Shown piece after piece: positions 42,977 to 51,751 of a stretch of 64,000 nucleotides of DNA. The notes beneath the pieces are model-generated. The model saw only the letters and a list, made by a program, of their open reading frames with translations. It searched no databases and was not told the origin of the DNA. How positions within the stretch are numbered: the first letter of the stretch is position 1; each line of letters opens with the position of its first letter. The stretch spans positions 158,563 to 222,562 of the forward strand of contig JAJDEO010000004.1 in the NCBI GenBank assembly GCA_029259745.1, in the 5' to 3' direction. The translations under genes and the position numbers were made by a program. This stretch comes from Planctomycetota bacterium (lineage in GTDB: Bacteria > Planctomycetota > B15-G4).

Positions 42977-45456
42977 GATCACACGTTGCTGCGTTGCTTT
43001 GTGCGTTGACCCTGCTCGTGCTCGGGGTGCCGCTCGCCGCCCATGCCCCACACGACGTCGCGACGGTGGTGGCGCTGTCGCCGAACTTCGCGAACGATGG
43101 CGTCGTCTTTGCGCGCATGAAGCTCACGAATCGCGTGCTTTTTGCGCGCTCGGGGGATCGTGGTCTGACTTGGGATCTCATCGGTGCTCCGATGATGGAG
43201 CACGGTGTGACGCACTTCGCGTTCTCGCCAGGCTTCGCCGCCGACCAGACCGCCTTCGCGACGACCCTGGGGAATGGTGTCTATCGGACGACCGACGGCG
43301 GCCTGACTTGGAACCCGATCAACACGGGCCTGGTCGATCTCGCTGCCGAAGAGATCGCTCTGTCGCCCGACTTCACCAGCGACGGCACCGCCCACCTCGC
43401 CACACACGACGGTGTCTACCGGACGACCGACGGCGGCGACACCTGGGTCTCGTCGAGCTCGGGCATCACCGACCTGATCGTCGCGCGGGTTGCCGCCACC
43501 GACGACCCCAACGTCCTCTTCGCCGGACGCCGCACCGTGTACCGCAGCGACGACGCCGGCCTCACCTGGACGCCGCTCCACACCTACACGTCTGCACTCG
43601 CCGACATCGAGCCCTCGCCCCACTACAGCACCGACTCGACGGTCTTGATCTCCTTCGGCCGATTCGGCGACGGCATCAACGTGAGCACCGACGCCGGCGC
43701 AGTCTTCACGCCGACCACTCCGGGTGATGCCTTCGTCTATGACATCGAGTTCCTCCCCGACGGCCGACTCATCATCGCCACCGAAACGGATGGTTGTTAC
43801 ATCGGCGACGGCATCTTCGGCCCGTGGACACTCACGAACGACGGCTTCGAGGCTCTGTCTCCGCAGACCGACTCCCACTATGCCGACGTCGTCGTCTCGC
43901 CCGACTTCGCCAACGACGCCACTGTCTTCGTCGCAGCCTTCGAGGGATTGCATCACTCGCTGGACGGCGCACTGACGTGGCGACAGAACAATGTCTACAG
44001 CCAGCTCATCAACAAGCGCGTGCGCTTCGCTCCCGACTTTGCAACGAGCCGTCAGATCTACTTCGGCAACTACGGCGGAGGCCTCTACGTCTATCGCATG
44101 CCGACGTCCCGGACGAACCTCGGCGGACCCGTCCAAACGCCGGCGAGCAGCTCTGCAAGCCAAGCCGTCGTCGGCCCCGCCGACCCGACACTTGCTCATG
44201 AAACCCATGGGCTGTTCACGCCCTGGGTCGCGCGCACGCACGGGCTCGGCACGGCCTACTGCATCGCATTGACGCTGTCGCCCGATTTCAGCGACGACGA
44301 GACGGTCACGTACGGCTTTGCCGGCATGTGGCGCAGTGTCGCCGCCGGTAAGGCCTGGGACGCGGTACCGCTGCCGGCTGGCGTCACGATCGTGCGCGAC
44401 GTCGCCTACTCGCCGCAGTACGAGACCGACCTCACCGTCTTTGCGTCGACGTCGCACGAGCCACAGCTGCGCAGCATCGATGGTGGGGCAACGTGGGCTC
44501 CAATCACGGGCGGGCTCCCGGCGTCGCTGAACATTCAAGCGATCGGCCTGTCGCCGACCTTCGATGCCGACGGTGTCGTCCTGCTCGCCGGCGATCCCGA
44601 TGGCGTGTGGCGCTCAAGCGACGGTGGCGACACGTGGAGCGACGCGTCGACGGGCCTGACGACGAACGTGCTGCGCGCCATCGCGGTCTCGCCGGGATTC
44701 GACACGGACGGAATCGCGCTCGTCGGATCCGTCGGTGACGGACTCTTCCGGTCCCTCGACGGCGGGCTCACCTGGGCTGCCTCGAACACCGGCCTACCGA
44801 CCGACGAACTTCTGATCGTCGAATCGATCGAGTTCAGCCCCGACGCGGTCAATGACGGCACGGTCTTCGTTGCGTTGCTCGGCCAGGGCGTCTGGAAGTC
44901 AGCCGATCTCGGCGCGAGCTGGCAGCCCGTCGGGCCCGGCCTGCCCCCGAGCGCCGCGCGCGTCGTGGCCGTCTCGCCGGAGTACGCGGACGACGGGATC
45001 GTCGTCGTCTCCACCTACGACTGGGTTTGGGTCAGCCACGATGGCGGCGCGTCGTGGGAACGCCTCGCGGGCTTCCAGCGTGTCGACGACCTCCATCAGG
45101 CGTTGGGTCCGACGAGCGGGTCGTGGCTATCGGCCGCCGTCCCTGGCGCGCTCGTCGGGTCCGTCAGCTCGGCCAATGTCGCCGGCGCCGAACGCTCCTT
45201 CACCTTCTGCGGCAACGCCGTGAGTTGGCACGCGCGGCGCGACCCGACGTCCGGCTTCGCCGACGTCCTCATCGATGGGTCACTCGCGGCCACGCTCGAC
45301 CTTTATACAACCACCGCCGGTGAGACGAGCGCCGTCTTCGAACACGTCTTCCCGAGCACCGACTGGCACACGATCACCATTCGCGTCGTGGGCACGGCTT
45401 CGCCGCGATCGATCGACACCTTCGTGCGCTCGGACGGCTTCGCCTACACGTTCTAG
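42973..45456 (+). CDS. Exported BNR/sortilin-type double beta-propeller protein 2
   Basis: 827 residues, start TTG overlapping the preceding stop (TTGA). Signal peptide to about AHA-PHD. Close paralogue of the upstream protein: shared HAPHDV opening, TTDGGLTWNPINTGL and TTDGGDTW Asp boxes, SPDF/SPNFANDGxVF strands, a glycine-rich linker at about 380-410 with SNYGGGLYVYR before it, and the same C-terminal sandwich (FCGNAVSWHARRDP, VLIDGSLAATLD, SDGFAYTF). The pair thus arose by tandem duplication. No transmembrane anchor or enzymatic motif is seen. Function unknown; probably an exported structural or binding protein. Confidence 0.83.
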   Translation: MRSHVAALLCALTLLVLGVPLAAHAPHDVATVVALSPNFANDGVVFARMKLTNRVLFARSGDRGLTWDLIGAPMMEHGVTHFAFSPGFAADQTAFATTLGNGVYRTTDGGLTWNPINTGLVDLAAEEIALSPDFTSDGTAHLATHDGVYRTTDGGDTWVSSSSGITDLIVARVAATDDPNVLFAGRRTVYRSDDAGLTWTPLHTYTSALADIEPSPHYSTDSTVLISFGRFGDGINVSTDAGAVFTPTTPGDAFVYDIEFLPDGRLIIATETDGCYIGDGIFGPWTLTNDGFEALSPQTDSHYADVVVSPDFANDATVFVAAFEGLHHSLDGALTWRQNNVYSQLINKRVRFAPDFATSRQIYFGNYGGGLYVYRMPTSRTNLGGPVQTPASSSASQAVVGPADPTLAHETHGLFTPWVARTHGLGTAYCIALTLSPDFSDDETVTYGFAGMWRSVAAGKAWDAVPLPAGVTIVRDVAYSPQYETDLTVFASTSHEPQLRSIDGGATWAPITGGLPASLNIQAIGLSPTFDADGVVLLAGDPDGVWRSSDGGDTWSDASTGLTTNVLRAIAVSPGFDTDGIALVGSVGDGLFRSLDGGLTWAASNTGLPTDELLIVESIEFSPDAVNDGTVFVALLGQGVWKSADLGASWQPVGPGLPPSAARVVAVSPEYADDGIVVVSTYDWVWVSHDGGASWERLAGFQRVDDLHQALGPTSGSWLSAAVPGALVGSVSSANVAGAERSFTFCGNAVSWHARRDPTSGFADVLIDGSLAATLDLYTTTAGETSAVFEHVFPSTDWHTITIRVVGTASPRSIDTFVRSDGFAYTF

Positions 45457-45848
45457 CCGGACGATCGTCGCGCGGGCGAGACTGCGTCTGCAGGGCAAGG
45501 AGGCGCGGCATCTTTGGACAGGCCGGCGAGGTCCCGCCTCGTTGAGCACTACAGAAGCGTCGTTCGACAACCGCCCTGCGGGCGCTGACGCGGCCACACG
45601 AGATGGTCCCTGAACAATCCGGGCAACCGCGGGCGACTCACGGCGATCTGCTGCCGCCGGATTCGAATCCGTGCCGGCATGTCGAAGGAGGGCGTCGCGC
45701 GAGCGGTTGCGCCAGTCGGGCCGTGGACACGCGAGCGAATCCGTGGGTTCGTCGAGGCCTTCAACGTTCACCACGAGAGCGACTGGGTGCGCGCCGGACG
45801 TCGCAAGGGTTCTCAGGGCACCGCGTCGCCTCGACGAGCCCACTCGCG
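45457..45848. other. Convergent gap with a palindrome
   Basis: 392 nt between the propeller gene and the convergent lipoprotein gene with no credible ORF. CGGATTCGAATCCG at 45658-45671 is a perfect 14-bp palindrome inside a 29-bp imperfect inverted repeat (45652-45680). It could be a bidirectional terminator without T-tract. A tRNA was considered and rejected. Confidence 0.45.
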
Positions 45849-46484
45849 TCACGGCGTCGGAGCGAAACGCGATGGCACGGAGGCCGTGATCGCGCGCACG
45901 AGTTCCTTGGCGTTCTCGAGTTCGTTCGGTCCGAGCGAGTGTCCCACAACGCCGCCGATCACTGCTCCGACGGTCGTGCCCGTGCCTTCGTTCGCCGCGG
46001 CGCCGACTGCAGCGCCCACGACAGCGCCGGCCACGGTGCTCAGACCGCTGTTGACGCTCGCGTCGCCCTGACCGGCCCAAAGCAGCTCGCCGGTTTGCGG
46101 AGCAACCATCTTCGCCGTGATCGAGATGTCCCCGCCGTCCATGCGCGAGTTCACGATGATGAGGGCGTCGACGTTCGTGATGTGGCCCACTTGGCCACGC
46201 GCGATCGGGCTCGTGAAGTCGGAGTTCTGGAACTCAAGCTCGTCGACAGCCGTCTGGATGTCGGCACGCTCGACCACCTGCCAACCGCGCTTGAGGAACT
46301 CGAACTGAAAGGTATCGAGCAGCGCCTGACGCGTTTGAGTCGAGAACGTCGTCGTCTCTCCGCTGACGACCGCGACGTTTCCGACGGACACGAAGTCGAA
46401 TCCGGGCCGCACGAAGCTCTCACCCTTCGTGGATGAGCACGCGGTGAAGACGAGAAGGACGAGGGGGGCTAAAAAGCGCAGCAT
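45849..46484 (-). CDS. CsgG-like lipoprotein with glycine zipper
   Basis: 211 residues. RBS AGGAGA before the ATG; lipobox FTAC gives Cys16. The mature part is a CsgG/LpoB-like fold (VSVGNVAVVSG at the start, RGWQVVERADIQTAVDEL, TNVDALIIVNSRM, LLWAGQGDA). Near the C-terminus there is a glycine-zipper stretch (GAVVGAAVGAAANEG..., VGAVIGGVVG) that can insert in or associate with a membrane. CsgG-like lipoproteins are found in outer-membrane assembly and as activators of cell-wall enzymes; the exact role is unclear. Confidence 0.82.
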   Translation of the reverse strand: MLRFLAPLVLLVFTACSSTKGESFVRPGFDFVSVGNVAVVSGETTTFSTQTRQALLDTFQFEFLKRGWQVVERADIQTAVDELEFQNSDFTSPIARGQVGHITNVDALIIVNSRMDGGDISITAKMVAPQTGELLWAGQGDASVNSGLSTVAGAVVGAAVGAAANEGTGTTVGAVIGGVVGHSLGPNELENAKELVRAITASVPSRFAPTP

Positions 46485-46962
46485 GATCGGATCTCCTGGT
46501 TGACGCAGGGAGCGGAGGCGGACGGCGACAGCGAACAAGCCCGCGCGTCGTCGCAGCTGAGATGCCAGGTGGCCGTGGTCGTCACCCGCGCCCGACGATC
46601 ATCTCGCATCGCACGTTCGGCGGGGCTATGACATTTTCATGAGGTCTTCTTCGTGACGTCTTCGGCGCACCGTCGCCGGGACCCGCGCCCGCCGACGAGG
46701 TCCGCGTCGCCGGACCTCGTCGAACCCGCCGTTTCGCCGGCACACCACGATTTCGGCCGCAAAGTGCACCTCGTCACGGCCAGTTGACAGCCCTTTGAAG
46801 AACTCATCCGGCACGCCGCACGCACCCGAGCACGCCTGTGCAAGCGCGAGAGCCTCGACGAATCCACTGATTCGCCTGCGTTCCCGCACTCGCACATGCA
46901 CACTCGGTCACGCACGTCGCACTCGGAGCAGGTCTTCAACAGGCTGTTATGGGGAGACGTCG
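46485..46962. other. Divergent intergenic region with strong hairpin
   Basis: 478 nt without a credible gene, between the divergent lipoprotein genes. It contains a perfect 11-bp inverted repeat CGACGAGGTCC (46693-46703) and GGACCTCGTCG (46712-46722) with an 8-nt loop. A locally AT-rich stretch (TATGACATTTTCATGA, 46626-46641) precedes it and could be part of a promoter. Role unknown. Confidence 0.5.
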
Positions 46963-47427
46963 ATGTCCACGCGTTCCGTCCGAGTCGTCCTGTTCGCCGT
47001 GTCCGTCGCCTTCCTCACTGCTCTCGGAGCCTGCATGTCCCCCGCCAAGACAGCCGCCGCCGGACTCGTGGATGGCGCCCTCGCCGCGTGTCCGTCGTCA
47101 CCGAACTGCGTCTGCAGCGCCGTGAGTGTCGACGCCACCCACGCCATTGAGCCCTTCGCCCTCGACGGCAACGCCGCCGACGCGATCGATGCGCTCACCA
47201 CGATCATCGCCTCGATGCCGCGCACGCGTGTCGTGACGGCGAGTGACAGCTACCTCCACGCGGAGTTCACGTCGCGCATCCTTCGCTTCGTCGACGACGT
47301 CGAGTTCCACGTCGACCCGGCTCACGCCGTGATTCACGTGCGCTCCGCCTCCCGCGTCGGGCACTCCGATCTTGGCGCCAACCGCGCCCGCGTCGAGCGT
47401 CTGCGCGATGCGTGGAGCAACCGCTGA
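46963..47427 (+). CDS. DUF1499 family lipoprotein
   Basis: 154 residues. RBS GGGGAGA; signal with LGAC lipobox near residue 24. The mature part opens with the DUF1499 hallmark ACPSSPNCVCSAV and ends with the strand pattern VEFHVDPAHAVIHVRSASRVGHSDLGANRARVE, given here in part. DUF1499 proteins are conserved, envelope-localised and of unknown function. Its 3' end overlaps the FAD-oxidoreductase start by 16 nt, so the two are coupled. Confidence 0.92.
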   Translation: MSTRSVRVVLFAVSVAFLTALGACMSPAKTAAAGLVDGALAACPSSPNCVCSAVSVDATHAIEPFALDGNAADAIDALTTIIASMPRTRVVTASDSYLHAEFTSRILRFVDDVEFHVDPAHAVIHVRSASRVGHSDLGANRARVERLRDAWSNR

Positions 47428-48398
47428 ACGTCGCCGTCATCGGCGCGGGAATCGCCGGATTGAGCGCGGCGGGGGAACTCTCCCGCGCCGGAGCCCATGT
47501 GACGCTCTTTGACAAGAGCCGCGGTCCGGGGGGACGGACGGCGACGCGCCACGCCCCGCCGTTCGACTTCGATCACGGTGCTCCAGGCTTCGAGGCGCAC
47601 GATCCCGCGTTCATCGCGGACCTCGAGCGGCTCGGATGCGCCGCACGCTGGACTGCTCGCACGGCCGAGATCCACGCCGACGGAAGGCTCACAAACGCGC
47701 GCGACGTCACCCTGTGGGTTGGCGTCCCGGGGATGAACGCGATCGCCAAGGCGTTGGCGGCACCGTTCGACATCGAGCTGAGAACGCGCATCGCCGCCCT
47801 CACCCCTTGCGAAGGTCGTTGGACGCTCGCGGCCGACTCAAGGCGATCGTTCGGCCCCTTCGACGCCGTCGTCGTCACGCCGCCGCCCGAGCAGTCGGCT
47901 GCGCTGCTCGCCTCGGCTGGTCTCGGCGATCTTGCCCGGGACGTGGCGCGAGCTGCGATGTCGCCCTGCATCGCGGGGCTGCTGGGGTTCGAGTCCGCCG
48001 TGCCGCTCCCATACGACGTCGGTGTCTCGGCTCAGGGAGTGATCGCCGTCGCGACGCGCAACTCGGGCAAACCACGCCGGCCGACTGGCGAATCGTGGGT
48101 CGTGCACGCCGCCGCGCAGTGGTCGAACGAGCACTTCTTCGACGACGACTCGGCGCTCGCTGCGGCACTCACCGACGCCTGGCGTGCCGTCGCACCGTCG
48201 ACAGCAGACCCGATGCACGTCTCCGTCCATCGGTGGCGCTACGCCCGCGCAACCACGCCGCTCTCGGGCCCGCTCGCCGACGCATCAACATCCATCGTCG
48301 TATGTGGCGACTGGACCCACGCAACGACCGGCGTCGAAGGCGCATGGCTCGCGGGCCGGGAAGCCGCCATCCGCTTGACCTCGATCACCCGTCCGTGA
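47412..48398 (+). CDS. FAD-dependent amine oxidase/renalase-like oxidoreductase
   Basis: 328 residues from a GTG inside the DUF1499 gene. N-terminal Rossmann fold VIGAGIAGLSAAGELSRAG and FDKSRGPGGRTATR, the NAD(P)/FAD-binding signature of the renalase/amine-oxidase-like group. The C-terminal FAD-contacting motif is VVCGDWTHATTGVEGAWLAGREAA, cited in part. Members act on unknown small molecules; cytoplasmic. Coupling to DUF1499 may reflect a shared role. Confidence 0.9.
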   Translation: MEQPLNVAVIGAGIAGLSAAGELSRAGAHVTLFDKSRGPGGRTATRHAPPFDFDHGAPGFEAHDPAFIADLERLGCAARWTARTAEIHADGRLTNARDVTLWVGVPGMNAIAKALAAPFDIELRTRIAALTPCEGRWTLAADSRRSFGPFDAVVVTPPPEQSAALLASAGLGDLARDVARAAMSPCIAGLLGFESAVPLPYDVGVSAQGVIAVATRNSGKPRRPTGESWVVHAAAQWSNEHFFDDDSALAAALTDAWRAVAPSTADPMHVSVHRWRYARATTPLSGPLADASTSIVVCGDWTHATTGVEGAWLAGREAAIRLTSITRP

Positions 48399-48592
48399 CG
48401 GGGGGATCGCCACGCGCGCCTGTTGGAGCGACGATGGCGTCGCCCCTGCCCGCTTGATTGTCCGATGATCGACTCGCGCAGAACGATCGTCCGTACCGAT
48501 GAACACCCGTGTCACGTACGTCCCCACCCTGCGTACAGCTCCACGAGCTGAGCAGTCATGCCGTCCCCTCTTCTCGCGAAGACGACTCCCCC

Positions 48593-51500
48593 ATGCCGAC
48601 GCGCGCGCTCCTCGCGTTTCTCATCGTCGCCCCGACCCTCGCCGCCCTCGGTGACCCGACGACGCCAGGTGTCCTGGCCCAGTACTTCTCCTCGACGACA
48701 CTGCCGAACGGCTTCGAGCCCGGCCTGCCCCTGCCGGCGCCCGACTACTCCGAGATCCTCGACGGTTACGCGATCGATGTCGGTGCCACGGTCGGCGCGA
48801 GCCCGTTCAGTGACGATGTCTCCGTGCGGCTCGTCGGCACGCTGCCGATCCCGTTCGCCGAGACGTACTCGTTCTTCACGGAGGGTGGCGAATCACAGAC
48901 GCTCACCATCGATGGCAGTGTCGTCGACACCCCGCTCTTCCTGGACGTCGGCACGTATCCGATCGAGGTGCGCTTCTCCCTCGTCGACGCCGATGACCTT
49001 CCGCTCTGGGTCGCCGCGAGCATCGAAGGCATTCTCCCGGTCGCGTTGATCGGCGGGATCTTTGCGCACGAGACGGCCGACGAGCTGCCCGTGATCCACG
49101 CCATGCCGACCGAAGGGTCCGGCAATGGCGGCACCTCGATCGTCGTCGAAGGCTTCGGTTTCGGACCGACCGGTGACGTCGAGATCCGCTGGGGCAACGC
49201 CGTCCTCGCGAACGGTGACTTCGCGTCACAAACCGACGACACGCTCGCGTTCGTCACGCCGAGCCACGCGCCCGGCACGATCACCGTGCGCGTCGCCACG
49301 CCGCAGGGAACGAGCAACGCCGTCTCCTACGAGTACACGGCCACCGGCACGCCGCCGGAACCCGAGTTCACCCTTTCGCGAGAGGCCGCCGCCCTCGATC
49401 AACCGATCGCTGGGACGTGGGCGCACGATGGACGTTTCTACGTCGGTCTTCGGAACGGCGAGATCGCAGCGATCGAGTTCGACGAGAACTCCGTCCCCGT
49501 GTCGACGACGGTCTATACCGGCGTTGCCGACGAACAACACGTCGAGATCCTTGGCGTGGCGACGTCGCCATGGGACACGTCGGGCGAAGTGATCCTGTAC
49601 GTCTCCCACACGACGCTCTTCGCCTACGGCGGTGGCATGGTGTTCGAGCCCGCGCCGTACATCGGGCGCATCTCGATCGTCCGCGGACCCGACTTCGACG
49701 TCGTCGAACCCTTCATCACGGGTCTTCCGACATCGAACCACGACCACGGCCCCAACGCGCTGCACTTCGACAACAATGGCGACCTGTTGATCGCCAGCGG
49801 CGGCACCACGAACGCCGGCATCCAAGATGCCACGATGGGTGCCATCTCCGAGTCGCCGCTGTCCGGTGCGATGCTCAAGGCGCGCACGTCCGATCCGACG
49901 TTCGTCGGGGACGTGAAGTACATGCTCCCGGAAACCGGCGAGCCGACCGACAACCAGATCGTCGGCTTCAAGGCGCAGCTTGCGCCCGGCGCGTTCGTGA
50001 CGCCGTACGCGAGCGGGCTGCGCAACACGTTCGACTTCGTGCTCGCAACCAACGGCTACGTCTACGCGACCGACAACGGCCCGAACATCGGTCTCGGCCC
50101 GACCCTCACCAGCGAGACGACCTTCGGCACCGAGGTCGCTGCGCCCGACGAGGTGCTCCTCGTCGAGGCCGAGAACTACTACGGTCACCCGAACATCAGC
50201 CGCGGCGCCTTCGACCCGTCGCAGTTCGTCTACCGCGACACGGTCGAGCCGTCGATTCCACACGGGTTCACGCAGGCACTCGCGATCGTCGACTCGTCGA
50301 CGAACGGAATCGTCGAGTATCGCTCGGAAGCATTCTGGGGCCAGTGGCGCAACCATCTCATCGTGCAGCGCTTCAACGGTTTGCTCACGCGCCTCGTGCC
50401 GTCGCCCGACGGCCGACACATCGACGACCTACAGCCGGTCTTCCCGCCTGCCGGTGGCCTGAACATCCGCACGGGCCCCGGCGGCGCGATCCACGCCATC
50501 GCCTACTCCGGCGGCGTCGTGCGCACGTTGATCCCGAACGACGAAGACGTCACGGGGGTCGTGGCCTACGACATTCACCCGTGGCGCGCACCCCGCGGCG
50601 GCGGTGCGCCGTTCACGATCGGCGGCAAGAACTTCACGTCGCTCGAGGACACTCAGGTGCTGTTCGGTGACACGCCGGCGGTCGTCACGTCCGTGAACTC
50701 GCGGCGCATCGAAGGCATCGTGCCGTCGCTCCCGGGGTACGGCACCGACCTCGTCGGCATCACGGTGACATGCGGCGCCGAGACGTCACGCATCGACGCC
50801 GCGTTCCGCGCACTCTTCCCGATCGGCACCGAACCGGGGCGCTGGCTGCCGACCACCGAGATGCCGGTGGCATTGTCCGACGTCGCGGCAGCCGAGATCG
50901 ACGGCACGATCTACGTCGTCGGCGCGGGACACCCCGCGACTCTCACCTACAGCCCCTACGACGACACGTGGTCGCTCGACACCGCCGCCCCGCGCCCGTT
51001 CGTCCAGCGCGGACAGTCGGCGACGACGCTCGACGGCAAGCTCTACGTGATCGGGAGTCTCGGCGCAGCCGGAGCGGGCAAGGTCCAGATCTACGATCCC
51101 GAACTCGACATCTGGACGTTGGGCAGCGACATGCCCTGGCCCGGAGGCTCGGTGGCCGCAACCGCCTTGGGTGACCGCATCTACGTCGCCGGTGGCACGC
51201 TCGCCGGCCTGACGACGGACCGCTGCGCGTCGTATCACCCGGCCACGGACACATGGACCGCTCACGCCTCGATGCCTTTTGGGCGTCACTTCGCGGCGGT
51301 CGGCAGTCTCGCCGACCGCATGTGGGTCTTTGGCGGTTGGAGCACGCTTCCCGGTGGACAGTTCACGTCCGACCACACCGACATCCAGGTCTACGACCCG
51401 ACGACCGATCAATGGCTGCACTCGGGTGCCTCGCCCGCGCTCGAGGCCATGCCGCTCGGCCGCGGCGGCACGGGCCGCGCCGTCTACTGGCAAGGCGAGT

Positions 51501-51727
51501 TCTACATCTTCGGCGGCGCGCTCACGACCGACACGCTCTCCGTCGTCCTCGACCTCGTCGACGTCTACGACCCGAGCACGCTCACCTGGCGCCAAGAAGC
51601 CACGCTGCCCACCGGGCGCCACGGCATCTCACCGGTGCTCTTCGAAGGCCGCACATTCCTCTTCGGCGGGAGCGCGCAGTTCGGCGTCAAGCCAACCGCC
51701 CTCGCCGAGACGTTCACGCGTCAGTGA
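48593..51727 (+). CDS. Large exported PA14/TIG/sorbosone-dehydrogenase/TIG/Kelch protein
   Basis: 1044 residues. Signal peptide MPTRALLAFLIVAPTLAAL. Domains in order by eye: PA14-like (about 25-155, PGVLAQYFSS...SFFTEGGESQTLTIDG), IPT/TIG (about 165-255), glucose/sorbosone-dehydrogenase-like six-bladed propeller (about 265-640: NHDHGPNALHFDNNGDLLIASGG and SGLRNTFDF, cited in part), a second IPT/TIG (about 655-740), and Kelch repeats (about 755-1040: VVGAGH, YVAGGTLAG, WVFGGW, YIFGGAL). The sorbosone-dehydrogenase module uses PQQ in some family members; the residues needed were not verified. Exported, possibly on the surface. Start at ATG; no strong RBS visible. Confidence 0.85.
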   Translation: MPTRALLAFLIVAPTLAALGDPTTPGVLAQYFSSTTLPNGFEPGLPLPAPDYSEILDGYAIDVGATVGASPFSDDVSVRLVGTLPIPFAETYSFFTEGGESQTLTIDGSVVDTPLFLDVGTYPIEVRFSLVDADDLPLWVAASIEGILPVALIGGIFAHETADELPVIHAMPTEGSGNGGTSIVVEGFGFGPTGDVEIRWGNAVLANGDFASQTDDTLAFVTPSHAPGTITVRVATPQGTSNAVSYEYTATGTPPEPEFTLSREAAALDQPIAGTWAHDGRFYVGLRNGEIAAIEFDENSVPVSTTVYTGVADEQHVEILGVATSPWDTSGEVILYVSHTTLFAYGGGMVFEPAPYIGRISIVRGPDFDVVEPFITGLPTSNHDHGPNALHFDNNGDLLIASGGTTNAGIQDATMGAISESPLSGAMLKARTSDPTFVGDVKYMLPETGEPTDNQIVGFKAQLAPGAFVTPYASGLRNTFDFVLATNGYVYATDNGPNIGLGPTLTSETTFGTEVAAPDEVLLVEAENYYGHPNISRGAFDPSQFVYRDTVEPSIPHGFTQALAIVDSSTNGIVEYRSEAFWGQWRNHLIVQRFNGLLTRLVPSPDGRHIDDLQPVFPPAGGLNIRTGPGGAIHAIAYSGGVVRTLIPNDEDVTGVVAYDIHPWRAPRGGGAPFTIGGKNFTSLEDTQVLFGDTPAVVTSVNSRRIEGIVPSLPGYGTDLVGITVTCGAETSRIDAAFRALFPIGTEPGRWLPTTEMPVALSDVAAAEIDGTIYVVGAGHPATLTYSPYDDTWSLDTAAPRPFVQRGQSATTLDGKLYVIGSLGAAGAGKVQIYDPELDIWTLGSDMPWPGGSVAATALGDRIYVAGGTLAGLTTDRCASYHPATDTWTAHASMPFGRHFAAVGSLADRMWVFGGWSTLPGGQFTSDHTDIQVYDPTTDQWLHSGASPALEAMPLGRGGTGRAVYWQGEFYIFGGALTTDTLSVVLDLVDVYDPSTLTWRQEATLPTGRHGISPVLFEGRTFLFGGSAQFGVKPTALAETFTRQ

Positions 51728-51751
51728 CGCCCTTCCTCGCGGCCGCCTGGT

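Noticed and set aside
45640..45690. tRNA T-arm-like GGATTCGAATCC
   Set aside because: The T-stem pairing fails on both strands and no acceptor or anticodon arm matches; it is only a palindrome.
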